A DNA stretch of 64,000 bases. Origin: Clonostachys chloroleuca. Taxonomy: Eukaryota > Ascomycota > Sordariomycetes > Hypocreales > Bionectriaceae. The stretch covers positions 124,001 through 188,000 of the forward strand of contig JBANAY010000004.1 of the NCBI GenBank assembly GCA_037952775.1, read 5' to 3'. The position numbers were made by a program, and so were the translations under genes. Positions 9,461 through 19,291 of the stretch are shown here, piece by piece (the stretch's first letter is position 1; each line of letters begins with the position of its first letter). The notes under the pieces were generated by a model. That model saw only the letters and a list, made by a program, of their open reading frames with translations, was not told where the DNA came from and did no database searches.

Positions 9461-11610
9461 ATGGATAGATTCCACAAATTTACCTCGCGGGGTCATACCA
9501 ACAACTCGGTCCCCGAGGTTCCAAGCTCTCTACGATCAGAGTCTTTCGAGTTATCTGATATACGAAAGGTCCAAAAAGCCAAGGCTAACAACTCACCCTA
9601 TATCACCCCTTATCTCGGCCTACGGTCTCGACTTTCTCAAATATGGATCAATCGCTGGACGATCCTGCTACTCCTTGTCCTAGTTCGAGTGGTCATCCTA
9701 ATCGGCCAGCTCAACTCCAACGTCGACGATGCGAAGGATAAAGCCCTATCGGCTTGCACTAAGGTCGAGGACTTGGGAAGTGCCATGGCATCGATGCCGC
9801 ACTACTTGTCTCTTGGAGTGAATAATATGGCAGCCACCGGAATAGAAAAAGCCGTTGATGCAATGCTTGTCATGCTGGACCTCCTTATGACAGGTGTTGA
9901 GGCCATGATATATTTCTTCATCAGTTTCATGGTAGGCACCTATACCTGTCTCCTTACTGCTCTTGTTCACGGCGCGTTGGATGTGGTGGCTTCTGTCACG
10001 GAGGATGCTACCAAGGCCTTCAATACCGTCATCGACAGTGCTACAGGCGAGATTCAGACGATTTCAGGCGGTCTCGAAAAAACTCTCAATGATATCACAA
10101 AGGGAATCGAGGACTCTATATTTGGAAGCATCCTTCCTGAGATTCCCACAGTGAACTTCACCGAACCCATCAACAAGCTCAAGAGCTTTGATATCAAAGC
10201 TGATGACTTTGTCAAAGATGTCAGAAAGCTGAATGACGATATTCCGACATTTGATGAGGTTCAGAATATGACCAAGGAGGCGATTGCAATTCCCTTTAAC
10301 TTTGTCCGAAAGGCCCTCAACGACAGCTATGGGAATTACAAATTCAACCGGGACGTCTTCCCACTGGCTCAAAAAGAAAAGTTGACATTTTGCTCAAACA
10401 ACGACTCCCTAAACGGATTCTTCGATGGGCTGTTTAGCCTCATTGCCAAGGCCAAAATTATCTTCATCGTGGTTCTGTCTCTTCTTGCAATCGCTGCATC
10501 GCGCCAATGGCATGGCTAGAGATCAAAAGATGGAGAATGCAGCAACGCCATGCAAAGCTTATTGACGAGAATCGTTACGATTCAATGGATGTGGTCTACA
10601 TATCGTCGCGCTCTCTTACCTCGACACTGGGTATCAAGTTTGGTTCGCGATTCACTGGCAAACGGCAGATTCTGGCACGGTGGTGCTTTGCCTACGCCAC
10701 ATCCACCCCAGCCCTCTTCGTTCTCTCTTTGGCTATCGCAGGGTTTTTCTCGTGTCTCTGCCAAGTCATTATGCTTCAAGCTGTCAAGAACGAGGTTCCC
10801 GCACTGGCCCAAGAGGTCGGCTTGTTTGCGGACAACGTGGTATCAAGCATCAACTCTGTCTCGGAAGAATGGGCAACAGACGCCAATGGGATCATCAAGG
10901 GGCTGAACAGCGACATCAATGACGATGTTCTGTCCTATGTGACCAATGCTACAAGTGCCGTCAATAAGACCATCAATGTATTCATGGACACCATGGATGA
11001 CGGACTTCAAACTGTATTTAACGGCACGGTTCTGCTTGATCCCATCAAGACCGTTATTCATTGTGTCATCGGCCTCAAGATTGAGAGCCTCCAGAAGGGC
11101 CTCACGTGGGTGCATGACAATTCCAAGATTACTCTGCCGCTTTTCGCAAACGATACATTCAGCCTCGGCGCTAAGGAATCTCTCAACGGTGACTCGGATC
11201 TTAACAGCTTCCTTGCATCTCCTTCTTCCGTTACAACCGATGAGGTATCCGGGGCAGTACAAAAGGTCACAGATTGGATGCATCGCAACATTGTTCAGGA
11301 AGCTCTCATTTCTCTGGGAATTCTTCTCGCTTACATCATTGTCGTGTTGATTGGAGTGACACGAGCCCTCGCAGGCATGGCCATGCGTGGCGAGGCCCGA
11401 CCGGGTGTTGAATCACACTACAATGAGGACGATGAAGCACAAAACACCCAGGGTCGTTCACATGATCATCAGCAGGGACAGAAGAATCAGTATCAGCATC
11501 GCTGGCAAGATGATGGCATCACCTCTGACACGTCTGACAGTCCCGTACAATACGGTTCCGATGTCAAAGGAGGTGCCCATTACAGCTTCAGAGAGAAGAA
11601 TGCCTTCTGA
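9461..11610 (+). CDS. PRM1: Plasma membrane fusion protein Prm1, one-base frame break
   Basis: Multi-pass membrane protein that acts at plasma-membrane merger during mating and hyphal fusion. ATG 9461 opens MDRFHKFTSRG. The family signature ALSACTKVEDLGSAMASMPHY is at about residues 95-115. Membrane segments are near residues 67-83 and 149-169, at IIFIVVLSLLAIAA just before the break, and at STPALFVLSLAIAGFFSC and ILLAYIIVVLIGVTRAL in the second half. Asn-x-Ser/Thr sites in the loops suggest glycosylation. The first frame stops at 10519, while the conserved continuation PMAWLEIKRW...YDSMDVVYISSR lies in another frame from about 10505. Restoring one base at about 10495-10506 (GCATCGCGCCAATGG) gives an uninterrupted 716-residue protein, the expected length. 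An intron is unlikely because splicing here would delete most of the third membrane segment. Confidence 0.9.
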
Positions 11611-12278
11611 GCAGGTAGTAACAACAGGGGTGTGACAACGGATGGTTTTTTAAGGATCTATATTAGCATGATTCGCAATTTTCTTGGTCTTGTCTCATTT
11701 TTGGATTCTCCTCCCCTTTACTGCAATCACTCCCATTCATTTTCAATAGAGTTACATGTACGCATTTTGTTTTTCTCGAGAGTGTAAGCAAGGAGTTTCT
11801 TATGCTCATGCAGCCCAAGGGCGAATCTGCAGGGCGGCAGACACATGATACTGAGGTAGCCATAAATGAATCACAATCTACACTTCATTCATTCCGCAGG
11901 TCGTTCCGAAAATTCCTATTCTTAGCTTACCAGATGATCATCAAGAACGCGGACCGCACTCTGCAGGCGGCAGACAGACGCAGGCAACGGAGCTATATTG
12001 ACTAATTACCGCTTTTGGCTACTCCGGATCGGAGTGCAGATGCTCCACTTTCGTGCATGCTGCAACGTGCTGCCGCTGTTCGGTAGAGCTCAAGGTGGAA
12101 GCAGCGCAGGTCCCTCCGTGCCTATCGGAAGTATATGATTTAATAGAGTTCCAGGCCCTTCTCACCGTTTTTATAAATCTTCCAGCCGCCCACAATCCAC
12201 CGAGATCGTTCTGTTGTCGCCAGCGTTCACCCAACCCTCACGTCAATCGAACCGGAATCTGTCTATCTGTACTCTGCA
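11611..12278. other. Intergenic, PRM1 3' end and TRP promoter
   Basis: No coding frame is supported. The left part is AT-rich and is probably the PRM1 3' UTR. The right part is the promoter of the tryptophan synthase gene and holds a TATAAA at 12172-12177. Confidence 0.5.
12172..12177 (+). promoter_or_regulatory. TATA box candidate of tryptophan synthase
   Basis: TATAAA lies 102 nt upstream of the tryptophan synthase start codon, a typical distance for a fungal TATA element. I did not find a clear Cpc1/Gcn4 heptamer nearby. Confidence 0.4.
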
Positions 12279-14766
12279 ATGGAGGCCATCAAGCAGACGT
12301 TTGCCGCCTGCAAGGCGCAAAACCGAGTGAGTCCGTTCTCGGCAGCCAGAATTCTGCCTCCAACGCCCCTCCTACTTAGCGCGGGGCAACATATCACCAC
12401 TCGTCCTCGACGACGGTGCAGGCGTGGACAATTCAAGGAGAACTAACAAATTGGAACAGTCTGCCCTTGTCACATATGTTACCGCCGGTTATCCTCGCCC
12501 AGAAGACACGCCAGAGATTCTCCTAGCTTTGGAGAGGGGAGGTGCTGGTATGTTGAAACGCTCCCAATGAGCAATTCGTTAGCTATTTTTCCACGAGGAA
12601 TTTTCAGCTGACAGCAAACCTCAGATGTGCTTGAGCTCGGTGTGCCTTTCACCGACCCAATTGCCGATGGCCCAACAATTCAGACCGCCAACACTGTACG
12701 TCTCGCCAGATTGATTAATTGGCATTCCACGAAATCCCCTCGACTAATAATACTCGGGAAACAGGTAGCGCTACAGCATGGTGTCACAATCGAATCCTCG
12801 CTCGAGATAGTCAAGACTGCCAGGAGCCGAGGTCTCAAGGCCCCCGTGATTTTCATGGGCTACTACAACCCGCTCCTGAACTACGGCGAGGAGCGTCTGC
12901 TGAAAGACTGCCAAGATGCTGGTGTCAATGGCTTCATTGTTGTCGACTTGCCGCCTGAGGAGGCTGTGTCCTTCCGCAAGCTCTGCTCCAAGGGAAGGTG
13001 AGTGTTGAATTCAGCCGTTTGTGCAGGGAAACTCATCTAACACTCGCCACAGCCTATCATATGTACCACTCATCGCCCCCGCGACCTCAGACGCTCGAAT
13101 GAAGATTCTTTGCCAGCTGGCCGATTCTTTCATCTACGTCGTCTCCAGACAGGGTGTCACTGGCGCCACGGGAACTCTCAACGCCAATCTGCCTGACCTC
13201 CTTGAGCGCGTCAAGAAATACAGCGGAAACAAGCCCGCTGCCGTCGGATTCGGCGTCAGCACTCGCGAGCACTTCCTCAGCGTAGCCTCCCTGGCCGACG
13301 GAGTAGTTGTCGGTAGCCAGATCGTCACCACCCTGCAAAAGGCAAAGGATGGAGAAGGATTCAGTGATGTCGAGAAGTACTGCGCCTACCTTTGCGGCCG
13401 CGACTCTCCCGATGGCAAGACCCGTGAGGTCGGTATTGTAGAAGCCATCGCCGCTGCTAAAGAACCCCAAGGAGACAACGTCACAGTCAACGAAACCGTA
13501 ACTGACGAGGACCTCGCGGCCGCCGATAAAGATCTCGTTGCTCAGCTCGCAGCCCTGCATGGCAAGATCCCCGACCGCTTCGGTGAGTTCGGTGGTCAAT
13601 TCGTGCCTGAGAGTTTGATGGACTGCCTCTCTGAGCTGGAAGATGGCTTCAACAAGATCAAGGACGACCCCAAGTTCTGGGAGGAATACCGCTCGTACTA
13701 CGACTACATGGGCCGACCCGGCAGACTCCACCTTGCTGAGCGCTTGACCGAGTATGCTGGCGGTGCCAACATCTGGCTCAAGCGTGAGGATCTGAACCAC
13801 ACTGGAAGCCACAAGATCAACAATGCTCTTGGACAGCTCCTGCTGGCCAGAAGACTGGGGAAGACCAAGATCATTGCTGAGACCGGTGCTGGACAGCATG
13901 GTGTCGCCACTGCCACTGTCTGTGCCAAGTTTGGTATGGAGTGCACTATCTACATGGGAGCTGAGGACGTTCGCCGACAGGCTCTCAACGTCTTCCGCAT
14001 CCGGCTCTTGGGAGCCAAGGTCATCGCCGTTGAGGCCGGTACCAAGACCCTTCGTGACGCCGTCAACGAGGCTCTCCGTGCCTGGGTTACTGAACTCGAC
14101 ACCACCCACTACATCATCGGATCAGCCATCGGCCCCCACCCATTCCCCACCATTGTCCGTACATTCCAGTCCATCATCGGCGAGGAGACCAAGAAGCAGA
14201 TGCAGGAGAAGCGAGGCAAGCTCCCTGATGCCGTCGTCGCCTGTGTCGGAGGTGGCAGCAACGCCGTGGGCATGTTCTACCCCTTCTCCAACGACCCCAG
14301 TGTCAAGCTTCTAGGTGTTGAGGCCGGCGGCGATGGTGTCGACACCAACCGCCACAGCGCAACACTCTCCGGTGGCTCCAAAGGTGTCCTGCACGGTGTA
14401 CGGACATATGTCCTCCAGGACAAGCACGGCCAGATCCAGGACACCCACTCCGTCTCGGCTGGACTGGACTACCCTGGTGTCGGTCCCGAGCTCAGCCAGT
14501 GGAAGGATAACGAGCGAGCCAAGTTCATCGCCGCAACAGATGCCGAGGCCTTCCAGGGTTTCCGTCTCATCAGCCAGCTCGAGGGTATCATCCCCGCGCT
14601 GGAGACTGCCCACGGTATCTATGGTGCCATCGAGCTGGCCAAGACGATGAAGAAGGACGAGGACGTTGTCATCTGCCTCAGCGGCCGTGGAGACAAGGAC
14701 GTCCAGAGCGTGGCTGAGGAGCTACCCAAGCTCGGCCCTCAAATTGGATGGGACCTGAGATTCTAA
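12279..14766 (+). CDS. TRP5: Tryptophan synthase, fused alpha-beta
   Basis: Bifunctional enzyme for the last step of tryptophan synthesis: indole-3-glycerol phosphate plus serine to tryptophan. Fungi carry the alpha and beta subunits on one chain (TRP5 in yeast, trp-3 in Neurospora). Five exons, 12279-12326, 12460-12547, 12625-12695, 12765-12997 and 13053-14766, total 717 residues. The first four exons, 12279-12997, carry only the N-terminal part of the alpha domain. The alpha domain shows the catalytic Glu and Asp in [16 protein letters not shown] and the phosphate-binding AVGFGVS and VVVGSQI. A linker at about residues 270-310 leads to the beta domain, which has the PLP lysine in [13 protein letters not shown], the ETGAGQHG loop and the [12 protein letters not shown] phosphate-binding motif. 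All exon phases agree. It is intact, in contrast to several neighbours. Confidence 0.98.
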
Positions 14767-15010
14767 ATAACGTGTGTGATGATGTGAGGATATTTATTCA
14801 TGGAGTTTAGGGCAAAAGGTTTTTCGATTTATCATAGTTTCTTTCTTTTGCATCAGATATCCAGTAGACATCTAGCTCGCACGAGCTAAGTAAAAAAACG
14901 GAAAAGAGATCACGAATACTTGGAAATGCGATCATGAGTTGCTATTATACATCTATACTGTCACAAATGATACAATGCGTTTAAACACAGGGTTTTGGTT
15001 TTATTCTCCC

Positions 15011-15796
15011 TTAAGCCTTAGTCGTTACCTCCTCTTCCTCAGCGCTCTCAGCCTCAGCGAGCAGAGCTTCCTCAGCCTCCTCAGACAATTCCTCCACCCC
15101 CTCATACGCGGACAGATCCTCAATCCCGAGAATGAACTCCTCCAACTCCTGCTCTTGTAGCCTCGCCAGAGTCTCCCGACTCCTCCTGTTGAGGTGGCCG
15201 GGCGTCGCGTAGTCCAGGGCATACTGGATCAGGTCGCTCCTGTCCTCAATCTCCTTGGGCTCCAGCCCCAGGGCGACCCTCTCCTCGTTGAAGCGCCTCT
15301 GCACGGCCTCGGTCTGCATGAGCAGCCAGCGCAGATTCCAGCCACCCGGGCCGAGCTCCCTTATGCGGGCGGGCTTGCTCTTCAGCAGGTAGTTCTCCAG
15401 CCCTCCCTCGCGCTTGATCGTCTTGAGGACGCGCATAGTCAGGCGGGTCTTGATGTTGGCGCCGATGGCCGGGGAGAAGAAGCTCTTGACGAGGATGTTT
15501 GGCCGCCAGAACCGCTGGGTCTTGACCTTGTGCTTCTCCGAGACGTTGTTGCCGAACTGGATGCGGGCGGAGCCGTAGAGGCCCCTGTTGGATTGCTTGT
15601 AGACCTGGCGCTCGCCGTAGGGGTAGGGTGGTATGACTTTGTCGGGGAGGCGGGAAGGCTTGATCGTCTTGGTCTGGAGGGCTGATGAGGTGCTGAAAGC
15701 GCACGAGGTCTGCTGGCAGGTGCGTAGAATCCGCATGCCGCTGCTCAATGGAGAGGCGGTCCTAGAGAAGGACTGGAGGGGATTTGAGGGCGGCAT
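15011..15796 (-). CDS. MRPL24: Mitochondrial large-subunit ribosomal protein bL28m
   Basis: Single-exon protein of 261 residues. The N-terminus is Ser/Arg-rich without early acidic residues (MPPSNPLQSFSRTAS...) and looks like a mitochondrial targeting sequence. The bacterial L28-like core follows: GLYGSARIQFGNNVSEKHKVKTQRFWRPN, then KTRLTMRVLKTIKREGG. A fungal-specific extension contains KSKPARIRELGPGGWNLRWLL. The C-terminal 50 residues are highly acidic. The gene is the homologue of yeast MRPL24. Its start is 358 nt from the start of the divergently transcribed coiled-coil gene at 16155. Confidence 0.92.
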   Translation of the reverse strand: MPPSNPLQSFSRTASPLSSGMRILRTCQQTSCAFSTSSALQTKTIKPSRLPDKVIPPYPYGERQVYKQSNRGLYGSARIQFGNNVSEKHKVKTQRFWRPNILVKSFFSPAIGANIKTRLTMRVLKTIKREGGLENYLLKSKPARIRELGPGGWNLRWLLMQTEAVQRRFNEERVALGLEPKEIEDRSDLIQYALDYATPGHLNRRSRETLARLQEQELEEFILGIEDLSAYEGVEELSEEAEEALLAEAESAEEEEVTTKA

Positions 15797-16154
15797 GGTG
15801 CGATTGGCGGCTCAGAGGATCGAGCTAGACCGTGAAGAAGCCCCGGAGCCAGTATCTCGGTGCGGTGAGGGGGTTTCGATTTTCTTCTTCCCACTTATTG
15901 ATGATACCAAGATGACCAAAAATTGTGAGGATTGGTTGCTTTAGCTCGGGAGGGTGATGATCCGGGCCGGGCCAGATAACCAACATTTGGTAGCTACCTA
16001 CACCAGCGACCTCGCATTAATCCATGTCATGTGAGTCTGTGTAGCTTTCGTGCTCTACCAAGGGCTTCATTTACTGCGTTTTAGCATAACAATTGAGAGT
16101 GAATCCACTCTCGTCATCATTCTTAGATCATATTGGCTGAATGAATCTTTCAAA
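15797..16154. promoter_or_regulatory. Compact bidirectional promoter region
   Basis: A 358-nt interval between the divergent start codons of bL28m (15796, minus) and the coiled-coil gene (16155, plus). Both promoters and 5' leaders must fit here. I see no clear TATA box. This is one of the shortest intergenic intervals in the window. Confidence 0.5.
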
Positions 16155-17292
16155 ATGTTCCCACCGGTTCATGATGCGGTTCTAACCAATAACCCGGACT
16201 TTGCCAATCTCTACAACAAGCTCACAAAGGTCATCCTCAACCCCGACGGCTCAACCAAGGAAGACCCCTCAGCCAAGGAGCGAGAGCATGTTCAAGAGGT
16301 AGGTTTCTGATTCCTAGATCACGTTTATACGATTTCACGGTACCATTCCAACTTTCCTTGAACCCAAGCTAATCAGAGATATAGGAGCTGAAGGCATACC
16401 GCCTCAAGGCAGCCAAGCAACATCTCATCACCAGGACCATTGCTACACTCTCTCCGCCTGAGCAATCGTCCACCGCCAACCGCAGAATTGCCAGACCCTC
16501 TCAGGCCGGCCTCAAGCCCAAGCGCAGCCACAGCAAGCTCCAAAACCAAGTCTACCGGAGCCGCTCCTCGATCTGCTTCTCATCCTACCCCCTCTCCTCA
16601 ACCCTGCAGAGCCACTCCCCCAGGACTCCCTCTCCTTCCTCCTCTCCAGCCCGCCTCTCTCGGACCTCGAAATTCTCCTCCCAGACCTCACCAACCTGAT
16701 CTCCTCCGCCCTCCGCTCCTCAGCCCTCGACCTCGCCCGCATCGCTCACCCTTCAACCAACCCATCCTACCTCCACCGCCACGTCGCCTCCCTCTCACAG
16801 ACCCTCACCACCCTGACCAGCCTATCTGATACCTCCACCGCTTCGCTTCACAACGCCCGCATCCTCACCCTCACCGCCCTCACCGCCCTCCTGCAAGACT
16901 ACACCACGGCCCTCGGCCTCCTCCTCCGGGTCCTCGAGGCCAAGCACGGCGTCGTGGCCCGCAGTCTCGAGCTCCGCGCCTCCTCCGCCGTCCTGCAGGC
17001 CCAGCGCTCCGAGCTCAATGCCGAGACGGCCCGCTGGGCGCTGCGCCGGGAGATCTACACGCCAGAGGCCATCTCCGCGTTGAGGAACTACGCATCGCAC
17101 CTCCGGGACGCAAAGGTGCGCGCGGAGGAGCGGCTACGGGGGCTGGCGGCGGAGCTGGGCGAGTACGGGGTCGGAGTTGACGGCGGGGAGGGCAAGGAGA
17201 AGACGATGAAGGAGATGGCCAGGGTGTACCGGGAAATGATGCGGCAGGTGGCGGACGCCGAGGGGGACCTCGACCGCTTGGAGAGGGCCTAA
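16155..17292 (+). CDS. Conserved fungal coiled-coil protein, one-base frame break
   Basis: Exon 1 (16155-16298) begins MFPPVHDAVLTNNPDFANLY and contains KVILNPDGSTK. A GT-AG intron, 16299-16384, leads to ELKAYRLKAAKQHLI. The frame then appears to shift near 16496-16498: restoring one C in the run CCC gives NRRIARP-LSGRPQAQAQPQQ and then PLLDLLLILPPLL, and the frame stays open to the stop at 17290-17292. The repaired length is about 350 residues. The second half is helical, with a long region (RSLELRASSAVLQAQRSEL through VYREMMRQVADAEGDLDRLERA) that suggests coiled coils. The layout resembles conserved uncharacterised Pezizomycotina proteins. A relationship to an augmin/HAUS-type subunit is possible but unproven, and I assign no function. 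Confidence 0.72.
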
Positions 17293-17604
17293 GAGCTTCT
17301 GGAAGGGCATAGGAACGTTCAAAAGGTTCACCTGGTTTTTTGGTGACCCTGAATCAAATCAATAAGAATCAGAATACTGATAGCGGGCGATATGTCAGTT
17401 CAATTGTAGATCTCAGCACATAAATTCACGTATAACGGACAGTATGTTTTAAATATTTCAATTTTGGATATCAAATGGTGATGCATCCCACACGGGCTCG
17501 TCACAGCAGTTTTAGGATTTTTTTTCTTCGGTTCGTCGTATAAAGGGCAGCCTCAGTCCAGCCCATCCTTTCCTGGTGGATTATTTTAAGGTGATTTATA
17601 TAAT
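17293..17604. other. Convergent 3' regions
   Basis: About 310 AT-rich nt between the stop codons of the coiled-coil gene (+) and the aspartate aminotransferase (-). It can hold only their two 3' UTRs, and no other feature is seen. Confidence 0.5.
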
Positions 17605-19291
17605 CTAGCCCTTGACGGCGAAGATGGCCTGGGCAAGGTGGTCGACATTGGAGCTGGTGATGCCAGCAACGGAGACACGGCCGTCCTTGGTCAGATAGAC
17701 GGAGTGGTCCTTGGTGATCTTGGCAACCTCCTCGGGGGTCAGGCCAGTGTAGGCGAACATGCCGATCTGGTTGGTGATGTGGGACCAGTCATGCTTGGAG
17801 CCGAGCTTCTCGAGCTTGCCACGGAGCAGGGTGCGCATGGTGATGATGCGGTCGGCCATCTCCTTGACCTCACCGAGCCATTGCTTGTAGAGCTTCTCGT
17901 CGTTGAGGATCTCAGCGGCGAGGCGAGCACCGTGGATGGGAGGGTTGGAGTACATGGGGCGGATGATGATCTTCAGCTGAGACTCGATGCGCTTGGCCTC
18001 CTCGGCATCAGCACCAACGACGGAGAAGACACCAGCACGCTCACCGTAGAGACCCTGGAAACGAAGGTTGATTAGCGCAAGTTCTTCGGATACGGAGTCT
18101 TGTGTGTTTTAGTACATACCATGTTCTTGGCGAAAGACTGGCAGAGGAGAATCTTGTGGCCCTCCTCGACGAAGTGGCGGACAGCGAAGGCATCACGGTC
18201 GGCATCACCGCTGGCAAAGCCCTGGTAGGCCATGTCGAAGAAGGGAACGTGGCCGAGTTCCTTGAAGACCTTGGAGAGCTCTCTCCATTGGTCCTGGCTG
18301 GGGTCAACACCGGTGGGGTTGTGAGCGCAGGCGTGGAGCAGGATGGTGCTGCCGGGGGAGTGTTCTTGAGGTCTTCAACCAGTCCATCGAAGTCGAGGCC
18401 AATGGTCTCCTTGTTGTAGTAGCGGTAGTCGACAGAGGTGATGCCAGCATCCTTGAAGATGGCCTTGTGGTTGGCCCAGGTAGGAGTGGGAACGCGGATC
18501 TTCTTCTCGCCGCTGTACCAGCGCTGGAGGAACTCGGCACCGATACGGAGAGCACCAGTTCCAGAAATGGTCTGGGTGATGGCAAGCCTGTCGAGGACGG
18601 GGGAGTTGGCACCGTAGGCGAGCTTGACGGCGGCCTTGGGGAACTCGGGGACACCGGTGATGCCGGCGTACTCCTTGTTCAGCGCCTTGGCGAGGAGACG
18701 CTCCTCAGCCTGGACGACGGAGGGGAGAACGTAGGGCTTGCCAGCGTCATCACGGTAAGCACCAACACCTGAGAGTAAATTGTCAATTGTCGTGGTCCAT
18801 CTCTTTCCCAACACTCCCACACAAAGACCAGACAGTATATAGGTGGAAAGGGCGAGGCATACCAAGGTTGATCTTCTTGGGGTTGGAGTCGGCCTTGAAA
18901 GCTTCGGTGATACCTAGGAACGATGATGTTAGTTTCGATACCAATTGAAGTGAGGGAGGGAGGGTTAATTAATGAGGGGAGGAAGCATACCGAGAATGGC
19001 CTAAGAACAGGCAGAAGATGTCGAGGTCAGCAACAAAGCGAATTGGATAGAAACAGAGTCCGGGATCCTAGAATTGATCCCAATCTCAACGGCAGAAACA
19101 ACTTACATCCTAGAAAATTGACATGTTAGCTCCGGGATCGGGGTCCTCTCGACTCATCGTAGGCGACAACTTACTGGTGGGCCTTGAGGGACGTTGCTCC
19201 AGATGGAGAGGCCACGAGAAGCGACAGCAGTGACTGCTGCAGGGCGCACGAAAGCCCGACGGGCGGCGGTGGTTCGGAGAGCGGAGAGCAT
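17605..19291 (-). CDS. Aspartate aminotransferase, mitochondrial; microexons and one-base frame break
   Basis: PLP enzyme interconverting aspartate/2-oxoglutarate and oxaloacetate/glutamate; mitochondrial arm of the malate-aspartate shuttle. Inferred exons, in transcription order: 19291-19175, 19109-19107 (3 nt), 19000-18991 (10 nt), 18913-18863, 18768-18120 and 18054-17605. Exon 1 encodes an Arg/Ala-rich presequence ending in [11 protein letters not shown]. The tiny exons then supply D and AILG, restoring the family motif [16 protein letters not shown]. In exon 5 the frame breaks at a run of five G (plus strand, 18354-18358). With a sixth, [20 protein letters not shown] and the PLP lysine motif [14 protein letters not shown] return, and all exon phases then close to 426 residues. 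Read without correction, the PLP lysine is lost. Confidence 0.92.
19107..19109 (-). other. 3-nt microexon of aspartate aminotransferase
   Basis: On the minus strand the sequence reads TTTTCTAG-GAT-GTAAGTTG, an acceptor and a perfect donor separated by only GAT. Including it supplies the aspartate that is almost invariant in GPPDAILG. Skipping it keeps the frame but removes that residue. The flanking introns are 65 nt (19110-19174) and 106 nt (19001-19106). Confidence 0.75.

Noticed and set aside
10440..10520. Possible intron explaining the Prm1 frame change
   Set aside because: GT-AG pairs near the break would remove the end of the third membrane segment and the conserved PMAW motif, and give the wrong phase.
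13087..14109. 340-residue open frame antisense to tryptophan synthase
   Set aside because: It lies opposite highly conserved coding sequence with biased codon use, which commonly leaves long antisense frames; no motif is visible.
15194..15685. 163-residue plus-strand frame opposite bL28m
   Set aside because: It is antisense to a clear ribosomal protein and has repetitive Leu/Gly/Val composition expected of a shadow frame.
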